Shown: positions 22,098 through 33,395 of the stretch, piece after piece
Layout of the letters: every line of letters begins with the position of its first letter
Position numbering within the stretch: position 1 is the stretch's first letter
Assembly (NCBI GenBank): GCA_021399435.1
Contig: JAJTUP010000083.1
Coordinates: 186,001 to 250,000, forward strand
DNA: 64,000 nucleotides
Reading direction: 5' to 3'
From: Diaporthe sp. PMI_573
Taxonomy: Eukaryota > Ascomycota > Sordariomycetes > Diaporthales > Diaporthaceae
Notes under the pieces: model-generated
What the model was told of the DNA's origin: nothing
Database searches by the model: none
What the model saw: the letters and a program-made list of their open reading frames with translations, nothing else
Made by a program: the position numbers and the translations under genes

Positions 22098-23124
22098 ATG
22101 GCTGTTCCTAGAGCTGCTGGGTTGGAAGCTGTGCCCAGGTCTCACAGACGCACAGGAAAATCTTGGCGATGCCTCGAGGGAAATAACAGTTGAGACGAGG
22201 CATCCTGGGGGTGTCTAGTCTCGCGTAGCCTATGGAGGTCTTTGTCGAATCTCTATATAATTTCGTATCGACATATATTTTATCGCGTGCTCTTGCAATA
22301 GCGTTAAATCTTACCTCAAACAGTCTCAAATCAAATGCTATTCACTTTCAGATATAGACTCAGTTATCAATTCAGTCGTCACAAACCGCCGGCAGACAGC
22401 ACATATGGCACATATAGCAGCTAGGCGTACCAAAACACCAAGAAAAAGCAGTCTGGCGATGATTTTGGTGAGGAATTCAAGCGACTAGTGCGCATTAACG
22501 CTGCGCAATTCGATTAGCAGACGGCCCTTGAGGGATCACGACATGAGCATTCTTGCAGCCTGGGGTACTGGACCCTCAGTTTCGTTCGTGGGGACTGGAT
22601 TGTCCGGCCTTGCTCCCTTGATCCATGGACTTAATATGTTCGGCATGTCGTAGATGATGAGAAAAGCTTTTCCCTATACTGTGACAAAAGCAGGCTGCTT
22701 TCTATCTAGGGCTTCGTTTTATGCAGTAAGTCACGCAATCTCGCACGCAAGAGGGAAATTGACCCTCACACATGTGGTTCTAGAGACTAGGTTTCCCGAA
22801 AGTCTATATCGCGGCAAATTCAACATGTAGGGCTCTCATTCGACCTTGCCCATCCTGGTGGTATGCGCCGCTGTGATCCAGAGTGGCTGCCAGGGCGGTC
22901 TAAGTACTGCCGTGTAAATTAGTTATTGGTCTTCCGATTTCTAAGATTAACGCTTCTATTTCAGCGATTTGAGTGCTAAGTTCAAGAAACGGGGACTTTT
23001 GCAGCTATTTATGATTCAGCTTTCGCATTCCTAAATCAAGCCAAAGGCTTCGAGATTGGATATAAATGTGGTTCAGCAGACGTGCTCAGGCCGCTCGCTG
23101 TCGTATCGACAATTGTAATAAAAC
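22098..23124. other. Intergenic stretch
   Basis: No recognisable gene or repeat; the last 100 bp precede the gene at 23125. Confidence 0.4.
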
Positions 23125-25050
23125 ATGGATCAAGAAGCAGGTCGGAGCTCCGCTGACAAGAGAGTGGTCAAGGATGGTGACGAAGACCCCTGGTTACTTG
23201 CACCTGGAAGGACACGCGCACAAAGGCGAGAGGCTCAGCTTCGATCGCAATCGACGGCGAAGTCCGAAGACTTTCTAACAGACAAGTACCGCGAAGAACT
23301 TACAGTCCGTGATATCAGAAGGTTTCTCAAGAAAGAAAGAATCGCGTTCGACTCACGGGCCAAAAAGAAGGATCTACTTGATGTCTTAGAACAGCACAAG
23401 CCAAAAGAGGGTTTAAAAGAGACCCTACGACAACCTTCCAAGCATTCCCTTCGAGGAAGTACTCATGCACCGGATCATCCGCACGATTATGTAACAAAGA
23501 GTGAAGATCAGGTGCAAAACCTTGCGTCTCAGACGCAATCGACACCGCAAGCAGTACGTACTGTCGGAGAACAAGTACCCTGGAAGCATCAAATTCAGAC
23601 GGGTATAACACAGAGAGAATCAGCACCCGACCCACGCAAGCAAGGTTTGAAACGGAGGGCAGAAAATGAAATCGTAGAAAGTGTACCAGGACAAGAGACC
23701 AGGCATGACGTAAAAAAAAGAAGGATTGAACACGGCCAGCCAGATAGATTGCATTCGTTACAGGGTGAAAATGACCCAATCGACGACCTGAAACGTTCTT
23801 TGAAACGGAAGAAAACAAAAGCGAGCGAAGATAAAACACCTGGGGACAAAGCCGAGCACCGGAACAAAAGAAGAAAGATTGGCCGCGCCGGTCTGGATAA
23901 TGCACCGTTAGATGACAAGCGTCAATCAGACCAGCTCCACCCGCCTGGACTACATTCGAAACGCAGGGCATCGTGTGAACTCGAAGAAGATGCGCCTGGA
24001 CGCAGAATAGGACATAACGCAAAGAAAAGAAAGATCGGCCACGACAATCCAGGTGATGTATTGATAGAAGGTAAGGCCACAGGTGTACAGCGGAAAAAGT
24101 CTCGAGGCGACTCAACCGTACAGCACCATGAAAGTGAGACCGAGTCAGACGATAGATCAGTGGACACAATATTGCAAAGAGAACGAGATCGTTGGCAATA
24201 TGCCCGAGATGGAGACGGTGATGTAGCTATGAGTGGTGCAAGTCCACCAGCAGAGCAGGTCGGAAGGGGAGATCTGGAACAAGAAGGCATAATCCACGAG
24301 AATACCACAAACTCAAGTGGATTAGAAAGAGACCATAACGACGGGGCATTCAGCAAAGCAAATATTAATAACATGGAATCTGAAGATGATGAAAAGACAG
24401 CACATGACAAAAGAAGCAGTCAGCGCAGATACCCCAGCCAGAATCCTAACGACAAAAGCAATAACCCAAATCCGACTAATGAAGCTAAAGACGAGGCATA
24501 TGATGAGAGTGTGAGGGTTGATGTAAAGAGTTTTTACGAGTGGAAAAACGGTTTCTTTCGGATTAGAATTCAAGATCCGGAGTCAATTCAGGATGCGGAA
24601 GCACGGGTCGAGGGGAAGATGCGGGTAAAAGGACACACAATGATCTCATTGGACCCGATCCCCCCGATAAATGGCCGCCCAAGGAGATATTATGCGGTCA
24701 AAAATAGCTTCATACCCATGGATCCCCAGGATATACCTACCTTACAGATGGGTACGCGAGCTGACCTGAAGGAACTCAAGAAGGGCGCAGTCCCAGAAGG
24801 GGCGTGCTATATGATTTTACCATCACACACTTTTACATGGGCGGGTTTTCGAGACAGCTTCCACCAAAGAACAGATCCGACCAAGGCAACGTGGTTTCCT
24901 GTCACTGAGTGTCTTCCTCGCTTCCAGGCAAACACTCACGCACTATTGCAGCAAACTTGGAAGCTAGCAGGCCAGACAGAGCCCGGAGCCGTGCGACTAG
25001 GCAAGACCAACAATAAAAACCGCGCTAACAAACATGATGCTGTAAGCTGA
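23125..25050 (+). CDS. Hypothetical 641-aa nuclear-type protein with SAP-like motif and basic repeats
   Basis: ATG 23125 opens one uninterrupted exon. Residues about 58-95 resemble a SAP motif (LTVRDIRRFLKKERIAFDSR; KKKDLLDVLEQH), a helix-turn-helix that binds AT-rich DNA in other proteins. Residues about 170-330 carry three diverged repeats of about 50 aa, each centred on a basic signal: DVKKRRIEHG, RNKRRKIGRA, NAKKRKIGHD. Residues about 335-460 are acidic and polar. The last 170 residues are a compact, aromatic-rich domain (FYEWKNGFFRIRIQD; RRYYAVKNSFIPMDPQD; FTWAGFRDSFHQRTD). No named family is recognised. Nuclear DNA-associated function is inferred from the basic repeats and SAP-like motif. 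Base composition is AT-richer than the GC3-rich genes here. Confidence 0.75.
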   Translation: MDQEAGRSSADKRVVKDGDEDPWLLAPGRTRAQRREAQLRSQSTAKSEDFLTDKYREELTVRDIRRFLKKERIAFDSRAKKKDLLDVLEQHKPKEGLKETLRQPSKHSLRGSTHAPDHPHDYVTKSEDQVQNLASQTQSTPQAVRTVGEQVPWKHQIQTGITQRESAPDPRKQGLKRRAENEIVESVPGQETRHDVKKRRIEHGQPDRLHSLQGENDPIDDLKRSLKRKKTKASEDKTPGDKAEHRNKRRKIGRAGLDNAPLDDKRQSDQLHPPGLHSKRRASCELEEDAPGRRIGHNAKKRKIGHDNPGDVLIEGKATGVQRKKSRGDSTVQHHESETESDDRSVDTILQRERDRWQYARDGDGDVAMSGASPPAEQVGRGDLEQEGIIHENTTNSSGLERDHNDGAFSKANINNMESEDDEKTAHDKRSSQRRYPSQNPNDKSNNPNPTNEAKDEAYDESVRVDVKSFYEWKNGFFRIRIQDPESIQDAEARVEGKMRVKGHTMISLDPIPPINGRPRRYYAVKNSFIPMDPQDIPTLQMGTRADLKELKKGAVPEGACYMILPSHTFTWAGFRDSFHQRTDPTKATWFPVTECLPRFQANTHALLQQTWKLAGQTEPGAVRLGKTNNKNRANKHDAVS

Positions 25051-25757
25051 ATTTTGCTTCACTAGGTTCGAAGCTTTGGTTTGTTTCTCTAACTATCACC
25101 ACTAACACATCCAATGTACTCTCTTGAGTTGAATTATTGTTAGCAATATCAGAAATGTATTGGTAGTCATTGAGCTCCTGCTCATGCCACTGAGCTCCTT
25201 TCTGAAGTCGGCCTTTGTGGCTTTCTGCTCTCCTCTGAACTGCAATACATCTAAAGTAATTAGTTGCTATTTAAGCTTGGCATTCGCGATCGCGTGTCCC
25301 TTGTGCGATGGGCAAAATTATTTTTCAGTATACGTAAACCATCTCGCAGGATCTAGTAATTCATCGCTCAGAATCAATCCGTTCCTTTTTTCATTCTATA
25401 CGTCGTCAAGCACTATTAGACCCAAGAGTTGATAAACGTTGCATTGCCCACATTGCCCACATTGTCGCCCACGTAACCCATCTAGTCGAGCATGTGGTCA
25501 TAAACTCGTCCTGCGAAAATATTAACACTTTCTGGTTTCCTGTCCACCAAATTAACTAAAAGGCATACAGATGTATGGCTAAAATGCCCGTCTAGGATGA
25601 GAAGAATGGCGTCTGAGATCTTTGCGTCTCATATAGAAGGCATAAGTTTGTGAAGTCTTCATTCCTTAATTGAACTTGAATGGAGGAAAGAATGTACTGT
25701 ACTAGATCGTACGAAGGTTTGGTGTGATCATTACACGAGTGACTTGTGAGTATGTTT
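25051..25757. other. Intergenic stretch before hAT element
   Basis: Three copies of attgcccac (25443-25470) are visible. No gene. Confidence 0.4.
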
Positions 25758-25845
25758 TCGCACACCAAGGTTCCGATCAATGCCACACAACATCACATAG
25801 CACGTGCATTGAGTTGATGTTGACATGACGTCCAAACCTCGCGTG

Positions 25846-25859
25846 ATGTTGATCAACAT
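25846..25859. repeat. Subterminal palindrome of hAT
   Basis: ATGTTGATCAACAT, 80 bp inside the right end; same sequence at 28740-28753 and 37530-37543. Confidence 0.85.
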
Positions 25860-25920
25860 GCCCGTAGTGTGATGTGTATATGTACAATGTTGATTTCGTT
25901 GACATCACCCCGGTCGTCGC

Positions 25921-28489
25921 CTAATCCCCATCCTCAATTTCCGTTTCATCAATTGTAAACCCCATAGCGACATCTCCAAACCCCCCTGTAGCGAACTCCT
26001 CAGCCTCTTCGTCACTCTCCACGGCTGTGGGACCGCTTAACCATGCTGTGGCCTTCGTCTTCATAGTCTCGTCGTCACCACAACTCTGCAGAGTCACCAG
26101 TTCCTCCTCCTCGTGAATCGACAGCAGTAAGGGGTCGATGTGTTGGACCAGGCCGGCACGATACCATGATCGAAGTACTTGACACATGCTGACGATTTGT
26201 GCATCGAGAAGTGTCCTATGTGGCGAGACCATTCTGCCTGATGCCGAGAATAGCCTCTCACACTCTGCCGACATGGCCTGAACGGTGAGAAAATCAAGAG
26301 CCATCCGAGACAGGCGGGGATATTTGCGCCGCCTCTCGTGCCAATATGCAACAGGATCTCGGGTCTCGATATGCTCACTGTCGTTAGCACACCAAGACTC
26401 ATATTCGTCGCCGGAAATTCGCCGAGTCTGCTGCTGGGGCTGCTTTCGACGGTCGTTATGGTCGAACGGGTCGAAAAACTTGCGCCTTTTCGGAGCAGGC
26501 CCTTCCTCGTCATCACAATCATCAGGCACAGCGACATGCGAATAGTCTCTCCGCCAAACTGTCTTCACCATGATCTTCGCCGTTGAAATCCACGCCGGGG
26601 TCTGGTCCCATTGCTGCTCAAACCATGCCCAGCCATATGAAGGATGCAGCGCCATAGCCGTGTAGTAGACAGGGGTTTCGTCGAGTTCTTATGTGGTCAG
26701 CTCTGGCCATATAGCCAGAAAGAAAGATAAACTTACTATGGTAGTACTCGTCCATCTTCTGCCATGCTAAGTTGATACCAATCCTGAATTGCTCCGGATC
26801 AGGGAAGCCCTCAGCTTCGGCCTTGAACTTTTCAAGCTTGGCCATAAGCCTCTCAAACCCTAAGAGGACATCCCATATGTTGCCATAAGAGCCAACAAAT
26901 CCATGCTTACGCTTTCGGACTTGGCCATCACCCTCCAGAGTTTTCACCACCGTTTCAAACTCTGTTAAGATCTCCTCGAGCCGCTGGAGCACATCCCAGT
27001 CATTTTGAGACAGCTGTGATTCATCTCTGATGATGTGAGGTACCTTAACACCCTTCCTGACTTGCTTGGTGCGTTTGCCCCTGTTCTCATCCTCCCACTC
27101 CTGCTTGAATTTGAGAACAGTGAGCTCGAGGTGTCGTCGAAGTTTGAGCGCTCGACGGATCATGTAGAGCTGCGAGAGCCAGCGCGTGTCGTTGTCTCGA
27201 ATGACTTGGAGTGGCTTTCTAGCTCGTAACTTGGCACTTGATGCCTTTTTGATATCATCGGCTTGGATGTCTCGAAGTAGATAGGATAAGCGCTGCGCAC
27301 GATAAATATCATGAACAATATTATGCAGCTTGCCTAAAACATCTTAGCGAAGGAACCCAAGATTCAGGGCAACTGACACACCAACTGGCCCTTTCTTCAG
27401 CCACGTTGCCCATTCGGCATCAGATACGACACCGGCACCACTGAATGGGTCATCCAGCTCGAGAGCATCCGCACACTTGCCGAAAAGAAGGGCTTTAGCA
27501 GCAAGATTGAGGGTATGGCCAAAGCAGCGCACGCGTCGGCGCTTGCCATCAAACCCGAGGAGTCCACCGAGCGTGTCCATTGCTGTATCGTTATTGGCAG
27601 CGTTGTCGAGGGTTGTGTACCCTACTTTGTCTCGAATGCCAAAGAGATCGATGACTGTGGATACTTCTGCCGCAATGTTCTCGCCTGTATGCCGTTTCGA
27701 TATCTCAGGTAGACCGAGGACAATTTTCAAGGGACGATTCTGCTCATCTCTGAAGAAACACGCAATTCCACACAGACTCTGTCGATTTCGAGCAGTCCAG
27801 CCATCAAAAGAAAGATGCACCAGGCCCGGGCAATGACGCAGAACTCCAATAATGGTATCTCGGTGTTTGTAGTACTCGGCAATGATCTTATTTCGAATGG
27901 AATCTCCAGTTACATGGGCCTTGCGTAACGCAACGGATGGATTCAAGTATTCGAAGACGGCGCGTAACTCCGGGTCCTCGGCATCAGTGAAGGGCCTATT
28001 AGTATTGACAACCCACTGAACAACCAGCTGCTGGAAGTGGTCTCGGTCAAATCCTTTGATGAAGGAATTGGCAATAGCTTGCTCACGGGGTTTGGCTGCG
28101 TCCAGGCCGAAGTGTTGGCTAATCGACTTGTGTCTCCCACCGCGCCCATCCCTCTCTGCCATCAACTCTGCCTTCCGCTCTGCCGCCGACTTGGTCTTCT
28201 CTCCCACTGGCGCGCAGATGTGGTGAATCAGATAAACGTGTTCCATGGCATTTTGAATACCGACGGACGTGATGGAAGTCGGCTTGGGGCGATTCTGCTT
28301 GATACAAGGTCGGCACACCCATCGACGTTCGGTCACGTTCTGGATATCGTAACCAAAGCGCCAAATCCATGATCGTGTTTCTTTGGTGCGCTCAGACAAG
28401 GTATAGCCTTTAAAATGGGTAAAGAGTCGGTTTTCATATGCAGTCTCAGGTGTCGACTCCACCAAGGGTAGGGGGTCTGCTCCGGACAT
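25921..28489 (-). CDS. hAT transposase, 823 aa, three exons
   Basis: Start ATG 28489. Exon 1 28489-27382; intron 27381-27334 (48 nt, gtgtgt…ttttag); exon 2 27333-26737; intron 26736-26688 (49 nt, gtaagt…cataag); exon 3 26687-25921. Lengths sum to 824 codons, and both junctions restore family motifs (GPVGKLHNIV across the first, YYHKLDETPVYYTAMAL across the second). The TAA at 27344 lies in intron 1. Domains: BED-type zinc finger (WVCRPCIKQ … HVYLIHH) about residues 50-95; catalytic RNase H-like fold with LSFDGWTA and GYTTLDNAANND aspartates and the RDNDTRW motif; hATC dimerisation region (PRLSRMALDFLTVQAMSAEC then ERLFSASGRM) about 700-750; acidic tail. Cuts and pastes the element; acts in the nucleus. 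Confidence 0.93.
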
Positions 28490-28918
28490 GTTGGACGCGT
28501 TTGTCCTTCCAAAAACGCGGTTGGGTGGAGAATTTCGGTAGGTAAACACCCCAAATTAGGTACTGGACAGGGGTTTTCCGGGAGGGAGGGGTTCTGCCGC
28601 CCCTGGGTAATGCCCCACCTAGTACTAGCACGGGCCATATCAACATGATCAACATCGTGTACACGGAGATAAAGGGGTGTGAAGTGATGTTGATGTGTAT
28701 CAACATTCCCATTTTCGATGTGATGTGTATGTTGACAAGATGTTGATCAACATGTGTAATACACATGTGGAAAATGTGAAGTTGATCGGAGCCTTGTCGC
28801 ACACCATGTATGGACCTTGGTAAAACCGTTTGTTACATACTCTAAGCCACCCTCTAAGGAATCACCCCGCATTTTACACACACCAGTAGTATGAAGACAT
28901 GAAATAGCAGTCGTCGAC

Positions 28919-29359
28919 CTAAACAGCTCCTGAAACAGCGTCACCATCCATTTTTTCCGAGGTCCAATTGAAAAAAGGACGTAAGAGATCACCGAGAGAT
29001 TTTGTGAACGCACTCATCCCCCATTTCAGAGCTTCGAGAACTTTCTGAACTTCGTCCAACTCGCTTGTCAGCTTTTCTACTTTGCAACACGTTTCCGTTG
29101 TGGTCCTCTCAATGTTTCGAATTGACTGCTCGATTTGATTCAGCTGCGATCTGGGTTTTTGAACACCTGTCAGTATCCTGACACACAATGTCTATTAGGA
29201 GAAGTTATTTGAAGCTTACTGGACATCAAGGCCTTCAGGCGGCGGAGGCTGCTGGGTAAGGAGATAAGAAAAGTCTTGCTCATAATTACCATTCCAGAGT
29301 TCATCACCGGCCAGGCTTGTTAATGCCGGCCACTCCTGATTTTTCTCTGAAGTATCCAT
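28919..29359 (-). CDS. Small coiled-coil protein, 132 aa, two exons
   Basis: Exon 1 29359-29220 (ATG, then DELWNGNYEQDFSYLL and a proline run), intron 29219-29178 (42 nt; gtaagc, branch cctaat, acceptor gtcag), exon 2 29177-28919. Lengths total 133 codons in frame. Residues about 55-110 form a coiled coil (QLNQIEQSIRNIERTTTETC; KVEKLTSELDEVQKVLEALK). No family recognised. The hAT element is inserted 115 bp beyond its stop and does not disrupt it. Confidence 0.6.
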
Positions 29360-30506
29360 TGTCAAATTGTAATTTTAATGATACAATAGTATACTGTAGT
29401 AGGGTTTGATCATTTTCAAGAAATTGCAAGAACAAAACTACCAATTTCCAGTGTATTTATACATCTATTTCCAGGCCTCAGAAACGTCCAGTGTGCCAGA
29501 TATTGTCTTAAAAAAAAGTCCAACATGGAAAATTCATCTTCCACCTGGACATTGTGCTGTCTGCAAGTTACTTTCAAAAAGTACTGTATTTTGCAAAGGT
29601 GATGTCGTTCTGCCCCAGAAGTGCGAAGTTGTGCTCTTATACAGCTTGGTAAAAGTGACCTTGTCCAATTGCCGTTTTAGGTTTAGTGTCAGGAGCTGCC
29701 GGACCAAGAAAAGCTCACGATGGGATCAACTAGATGAGAAGGACTGGAAGGAACTAGAAGACATATATGCAGTACTTCTGCCAGGAAGAGGAGGATACAA
29801 TGGAGTGAAAAGCTATCGCGAGCTTCGTTGACGATGAGAATGTTATTGAGCTGGGCACAGCATTTAAGGATGAGGATGACTGAAAATATCACGAGATTTG
29901 CGACAAATGAAGCTACAATATGTCCCAAAAGGGTAAGCCTAAAAAGTCGTACATGTACGTGGGCCTTGCGCCACTCCTTCTCAGCCTCATCCTCCTCTTG
30001 ACGAAGAGCCAGATACTCAAGAGCGGCCGCGTAGCCATCAGAAGCCCAGTAGGCGGCTCGGACGGGTGCTCGGGGACATTGTGCCGAACAGTGTGGTGCT
30101 GGGCTCTACTGAGCGCTGCCGGGCTCTGCTGCTGCAGCCAAGGTTAGTAAACACCGTATCGAAATCGAATTGGGCGTAGTTTGACTAAAAAAATACCCTC
30201 TGGTAGCGCAATTGAATTATTGAGTTGGGTATAGAAGTCGAATGCCAAATGTGTGGTGCTTGTCATGCTCGGATTGTGGTTTTGGTGGGGATTCGCACCG
30301 AAAAGAAAAACGCTCGGATATGGGGGGGTTGGCTGTGGGGCTGTTTTGGCGCGAGCGAGCAACCCACGGCCGCACAGGAAACCTTGAGAAATCCTAGTCT
30401 CATTCATTATCACCATAACACTTCTTCAAACCTTAATGTGGATACCATACCAAGGACGGTCATGCAACAATTACTTGACAGCCAAGGGATCTCAAGCAAA
30501 TGAGGA
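29360..30506. other. Stretch with coding remnants
   Basis: A plus-strand remnant (about 29715-29883) reads RWDQLDEKDWKELEDIYAVL and, in another frame, VDDENVIELGTAFKDEDD. A minus-strand remnant (about 30090-29930) reads RAAYWASDGYAAALEYLALR then QEEDEAEKEWRKAH. Neither has a start or a recognised family. The rest shows nothing. Confidence 0.3.
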
Positions 30507-30707
30507 TCAAAACATCGACTCCACAGGTGCTGATCTACGGTAACCACTTGTACAAGCTGACAATGCCCATTTTGAACCCTCATCCATTTCCTTGGCCACT
30601 GTTGAACCAACATACTCCGCCTCATTCAGGGTCTGCAGCCAGATCATTCTCGTTCCCTCACACCAACTCATGATATAATGTAGAGGAGGGCGCAAATGTG
30701 CCAGCAT
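30507..30707 (-). pseudogene. Possible copia RNase H remnant
   Basis: The minus frame contains IMSWCEGTRMIWLQTLNEAE then YVGSTVAKE, resembling the SW-S-kQ--v-lST-EAEY-a---A-kE block of copia RNase H. About 30 residues only; weak. Confidence 0.3.
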
Positions 30708-31182
30708 GAGCGTGCTCTTGGGTGCCTGGGTCCGCCTGCAGCTCTGGCAATTGGCTATGGCTGTTTGAGACGAACTTGTACACTTGGGCTGGAGATTTTT
30801 TCTCCTCAGAAGTGGTCCTCTCTTCGCTCATTGGTTCATGGCTGCACTGCTCTTCGGAATGGCGGCTCCAGGCGAAATGCAGTAGATTGTCCCCTAGCTT
30901 TTGTTCTCTTCGTGCCTCTTGATTTCTTTCGTGTCCCTTTACGTCAAATCACTTACATACATACAGTACACGCTGCTGATGATGCCTGGGCTCCCTCTAT
31001 CAGATTTTACTCTTTAAGGTCTAAGATTCCGAATCGAATCTGATTCTCGGAAATTTGGTCTTCTTGCAGTAGTCATAACTCGGCCCATGGCCCGCCCCTT
31101 ACGCATTGCATAAGTAGACAGCTCCGTACGCCGCGTCCCCATTCATATTGCAGAGGCTCGCCTAACGAGATTTCGCGCGGCC
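30708..31182. other. Upstream region of the F-box gene
   Basis: No gene. An acceptor-like attgcag lies 32 bp before the ATG at 31183, so a 5' UTR intron is possible. Confidence 0.3.
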
Positions 31183-32031
31183 ATGCTACTATCCCTACCT
31201 GAAGAGATCCTTCTACAAATCCTCGGTTACATACACGACAATTTCAATCGACATGGGGAGAAGGAAGATGTACTATCTTGCCGCTGCGTCTGCAGAAGGC
31301 TAGCGTGCATCGGACAAGAGGTGGCATTCCATCACATTGTATTCACCCAAGACGAACGGCTGAAGTTGCTTGAGCTGTCGAGGTCTCCCTTAAGCAGAGG
31401 GGTCCGAGCTTTGACTTGTTATTTCGAAGTATTTGACACGGAACTAGCTTCGAGCCTGGAGCTGTTCATGGCTCGGTTGGAACTCCGAGACTGCCGGCTG
31501 GACCAATTTGATCGGCTCGAGGAGTTTCGCCATGCCCACTTGTACCAAGAATCCCCGGTTTTGACTACCATTTTTGCTGAGCGGCGGCGACAGCATCGAG
31601 ATCTCCTGGAACACGAGTCCCTTCGCATTGGCGAACTGTTCGCGCAGTACCGCCGTGGGATCCAGTATCAAGGTCTTCTGGAACATAGCGGACTAGAGGA
31701 AGGTATAGCTCTCGCTCTGGGTCGGTTTCAAAATGTTCGCGCAGTCAAGGTATCGCAAAGCTGGTCGCACGCCTGCACAGATCCTATGTACTGGAACCAG
31801 CCTACCCAAATTGATACGGCACCCTCGGAGGTCCAATTGACCACACATTTCGCACGGGTGATGATGGATGTTGTCCATATTGACCTCAAAGGAGATAATC
31901 TCCAAAATACGATACACAAAGACTTTGAGGGATGGTCAGCATTGAGTCACAAAAGGTGGCTAGATTTCAAAAAGGGTGGAGAAAAGATAGGAACTACACT
32001 GGAAAGCCGTATGATGAGAAGAGGCTTGTGA
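31183..32031 (+). CDS. F-box protein, 282 aa
   Basis: ATG 31183 is followed at once by an F-box: LPEEILLQILGYIHDN … LSCRCVCRRLACIGQEVAFH, residues 4-45. F-box proteins recruit substrates to SCF ubiquitin ligases through Skp1. The remainder is helical and charged (RLEEFRHAHLYQE; RRRQHRDLLEHESLRIGE), with no LRR, WD40 or Kelch repeats; this short form is common in fungi, usually with unknown substrate. Single exon; stop at 32029-32031. The next gene starts 68 bp downstream on the same strand. The F-box is clear; the rest is unassigned. Confidence 0.75.
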   Translation: MLLSLPEEILLQILGYIHDNFNRHGEKEDVLSCRCVCRRLACIGQEVAFHHIVFTQDERLKLLELSRSPLSRGVRALTCYFEVFDTELASSLELFMARLELRDCRLDQFDRLEEFRHAHLYQESPVLTTIFAERRRQHRDLLEHESLRIGELFAQYRRGIQYQGLLEHSGLEEGIALALGRFQNVRAVKVSQSWSHACTDPMYWNQPTQIDTAPSEVQLTTHFARVMMDVVHIDLKGDNLQNTIHKDFEGWSALSHKRWLDFKKGGEKIGTTLESRMMRRGL

Positions 32032-32098
32032 TTGACGAATCGTCGACAGAGTAGACCTTCGCGGTAGAGGCATCGGGTGGTTTATCTGAGGTGCTTGT

Positions 32099-33395
32099 AT
32101 GCAAATGAGTCTTCAAAGTCTCGCTGGTCGCTTGACAGAGGACATGATCCAGAGCAGACAGATTGACGGCAGGCCGATGGATGAAGACGAGCGAAACCTG
32201 GTAATCTGAATCCTAAAAAGCACATTTTAAGGCTGCATTTGCTTTTATAGCTTTTGATGGTATCTAACAGCTTGTTCAGCTCATGCGATGTATCAAGCCA
32301 AAGAATGGAAGCAGGGAGGACTCCGTCAAACACGCACAGCTTGTCGCAATGGACTATTTGACTACCATGAGAGCACGATGCAGTCGTTTTGAAGCTTACA
32401 TTGACGTGGCTTGTCTAGACAAGTTGGAAAGCCCCATCAACCTAAAGACGCATTATCACGATGAGCTTGTAGCTCGTCCCGCCGACGAGCTCAAGGAGTT
32501 CCGTGATATCATGGAAATGCCCACTTCCGAGGAGTCGCAAATCGAGGAGCGAAGAACTAGCCTTCGGCTATGGTACAAGAAAGCTATTGAGAGGAAGGAA
32601 GCGGAGTTCGGTGGCAAGTCTCCTTTCGAAGAACTCAGCTACGACCACCTCTTCAGCGAGATTCGAAATCATGACCAGGCCACATTCTTTGGAGGCGCGT
32701 CTCTGACTGTACTACAAGAACTGCTCGAGAAAGAGCCTTTGCTGGCAAAGAAAGTCCGCTACTTCCAGCAGGGTGGAACATTCAACTCCAAACTCAATAT
32801 CCTTGGAAATCCGTACAATTTTGCGCTTAACACTAAGGCGGCTGAGTACGTCTTTAGTCATAAGGACAACCTTGGGAAGTTTACCCTAATCCCCACGGAC
32901 ACTACAAAGGAGCTTGAGTGGACAGTCGAGGGGCTGGCCAAATTGTCCCCCGCAGTCGGTGTTCGATCTCTAACTTTCCATGGAAGGTATGATCCGTGGG
33001 AGATGATCTCGTCCAAGGAGAATGACGGGGCTTCCCACACCACTCAGGAATTCCTTGGCTGGCGTGCGGAGTGGGCTAGTAATCCTCTTTACTCCACTCC
33101 GGATAGTAAGGGGTACAAGGCAGTCATGGCAGATCTCACTGCTTTCCTGGCTGCCTTCACCGAGGTGTTCAAAGACTTCCACACGAGACGGGGATCCTTA
33201 AAGCAGACTTCGACCAAAGTCGCGATGGAGCGGCCGTTTCCAGACAGCAACCAGATGGTTCTTCGGGTGGACCCAGCATCAAAGATAGAGTGTTTGACGT
33301 TCGAGCCTGGCCAGGAAGGACAGGACGCATTGTTGGTGGAGGACGCGTTGGATCTCTTAGAAAAGGCCTTGAAGACCGCAGCGCCATCTGGATGA
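32099..33395 (+). CDS. Nucleoside-hydrolase-like protein, two exons
   Basis: Exon 1 32099-32200 (34 codons), intron 32201-32279 (79 nt; gtaatc…gttcag), exon 2 32280-33395, all in frame: about 405 aa. Residues about 175-260 resemble the C-terminal half of inosine/uridine nucleoside hydrolases: FFGGASLTVLQELL, YFQQGGTFNSKLNILGN, PYNFALNTKAAEYVF and LIPTDTTKELEW. The N-terminal DTDxGxDD calcium/ribose motif of true hydrolases is not seen, so catalysis is doubtful. The C-terminus (residues 300-405) is unassigned. The family assignment is by motif memory and moderately sure; the intron is well supported by frame. Confidence 0.5.

Larger units (their letters stand above)
25766..28796 (-). mobile_element. 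Complete hAT transposon
   Basis: The element is 3,031 bp. Its ends are 15-bp terminal inverted repeats, CAAGGTTCCGATCAA at 25766-25780 and the complement of CAAGGCTCCGATCAA at 28782-28796, with one mismatch. It is flanked by a perfect 8-bp target-site duplication TCGCACAC (25758-25765 and 28797-28804), the hAT hallmark. A 14-bp palindrome ATGTTGATCAACAT lies inside both ends (25846-25859; 28740-28753) among many ttgat/gatgttga motifs, probably transposase-binding sites. It encodes one spliced transposase with no disabling change seen, so it could be mobile. A truncated relative lies at 37449. Confidence 0.95.

Noticed and set aside
23327..24410. Large minus-strand frames within the SAP-like gene
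   Set aside because: Cys/Ser/Leu-rich shadows of the lysine/glutamate-rich sense protein.
27344..27346. TAA first read as a nonsense codon in the hAT transposase
   Set aside because: It lies in a 48-nt intron whose removal restores GPVGKLHNIV.
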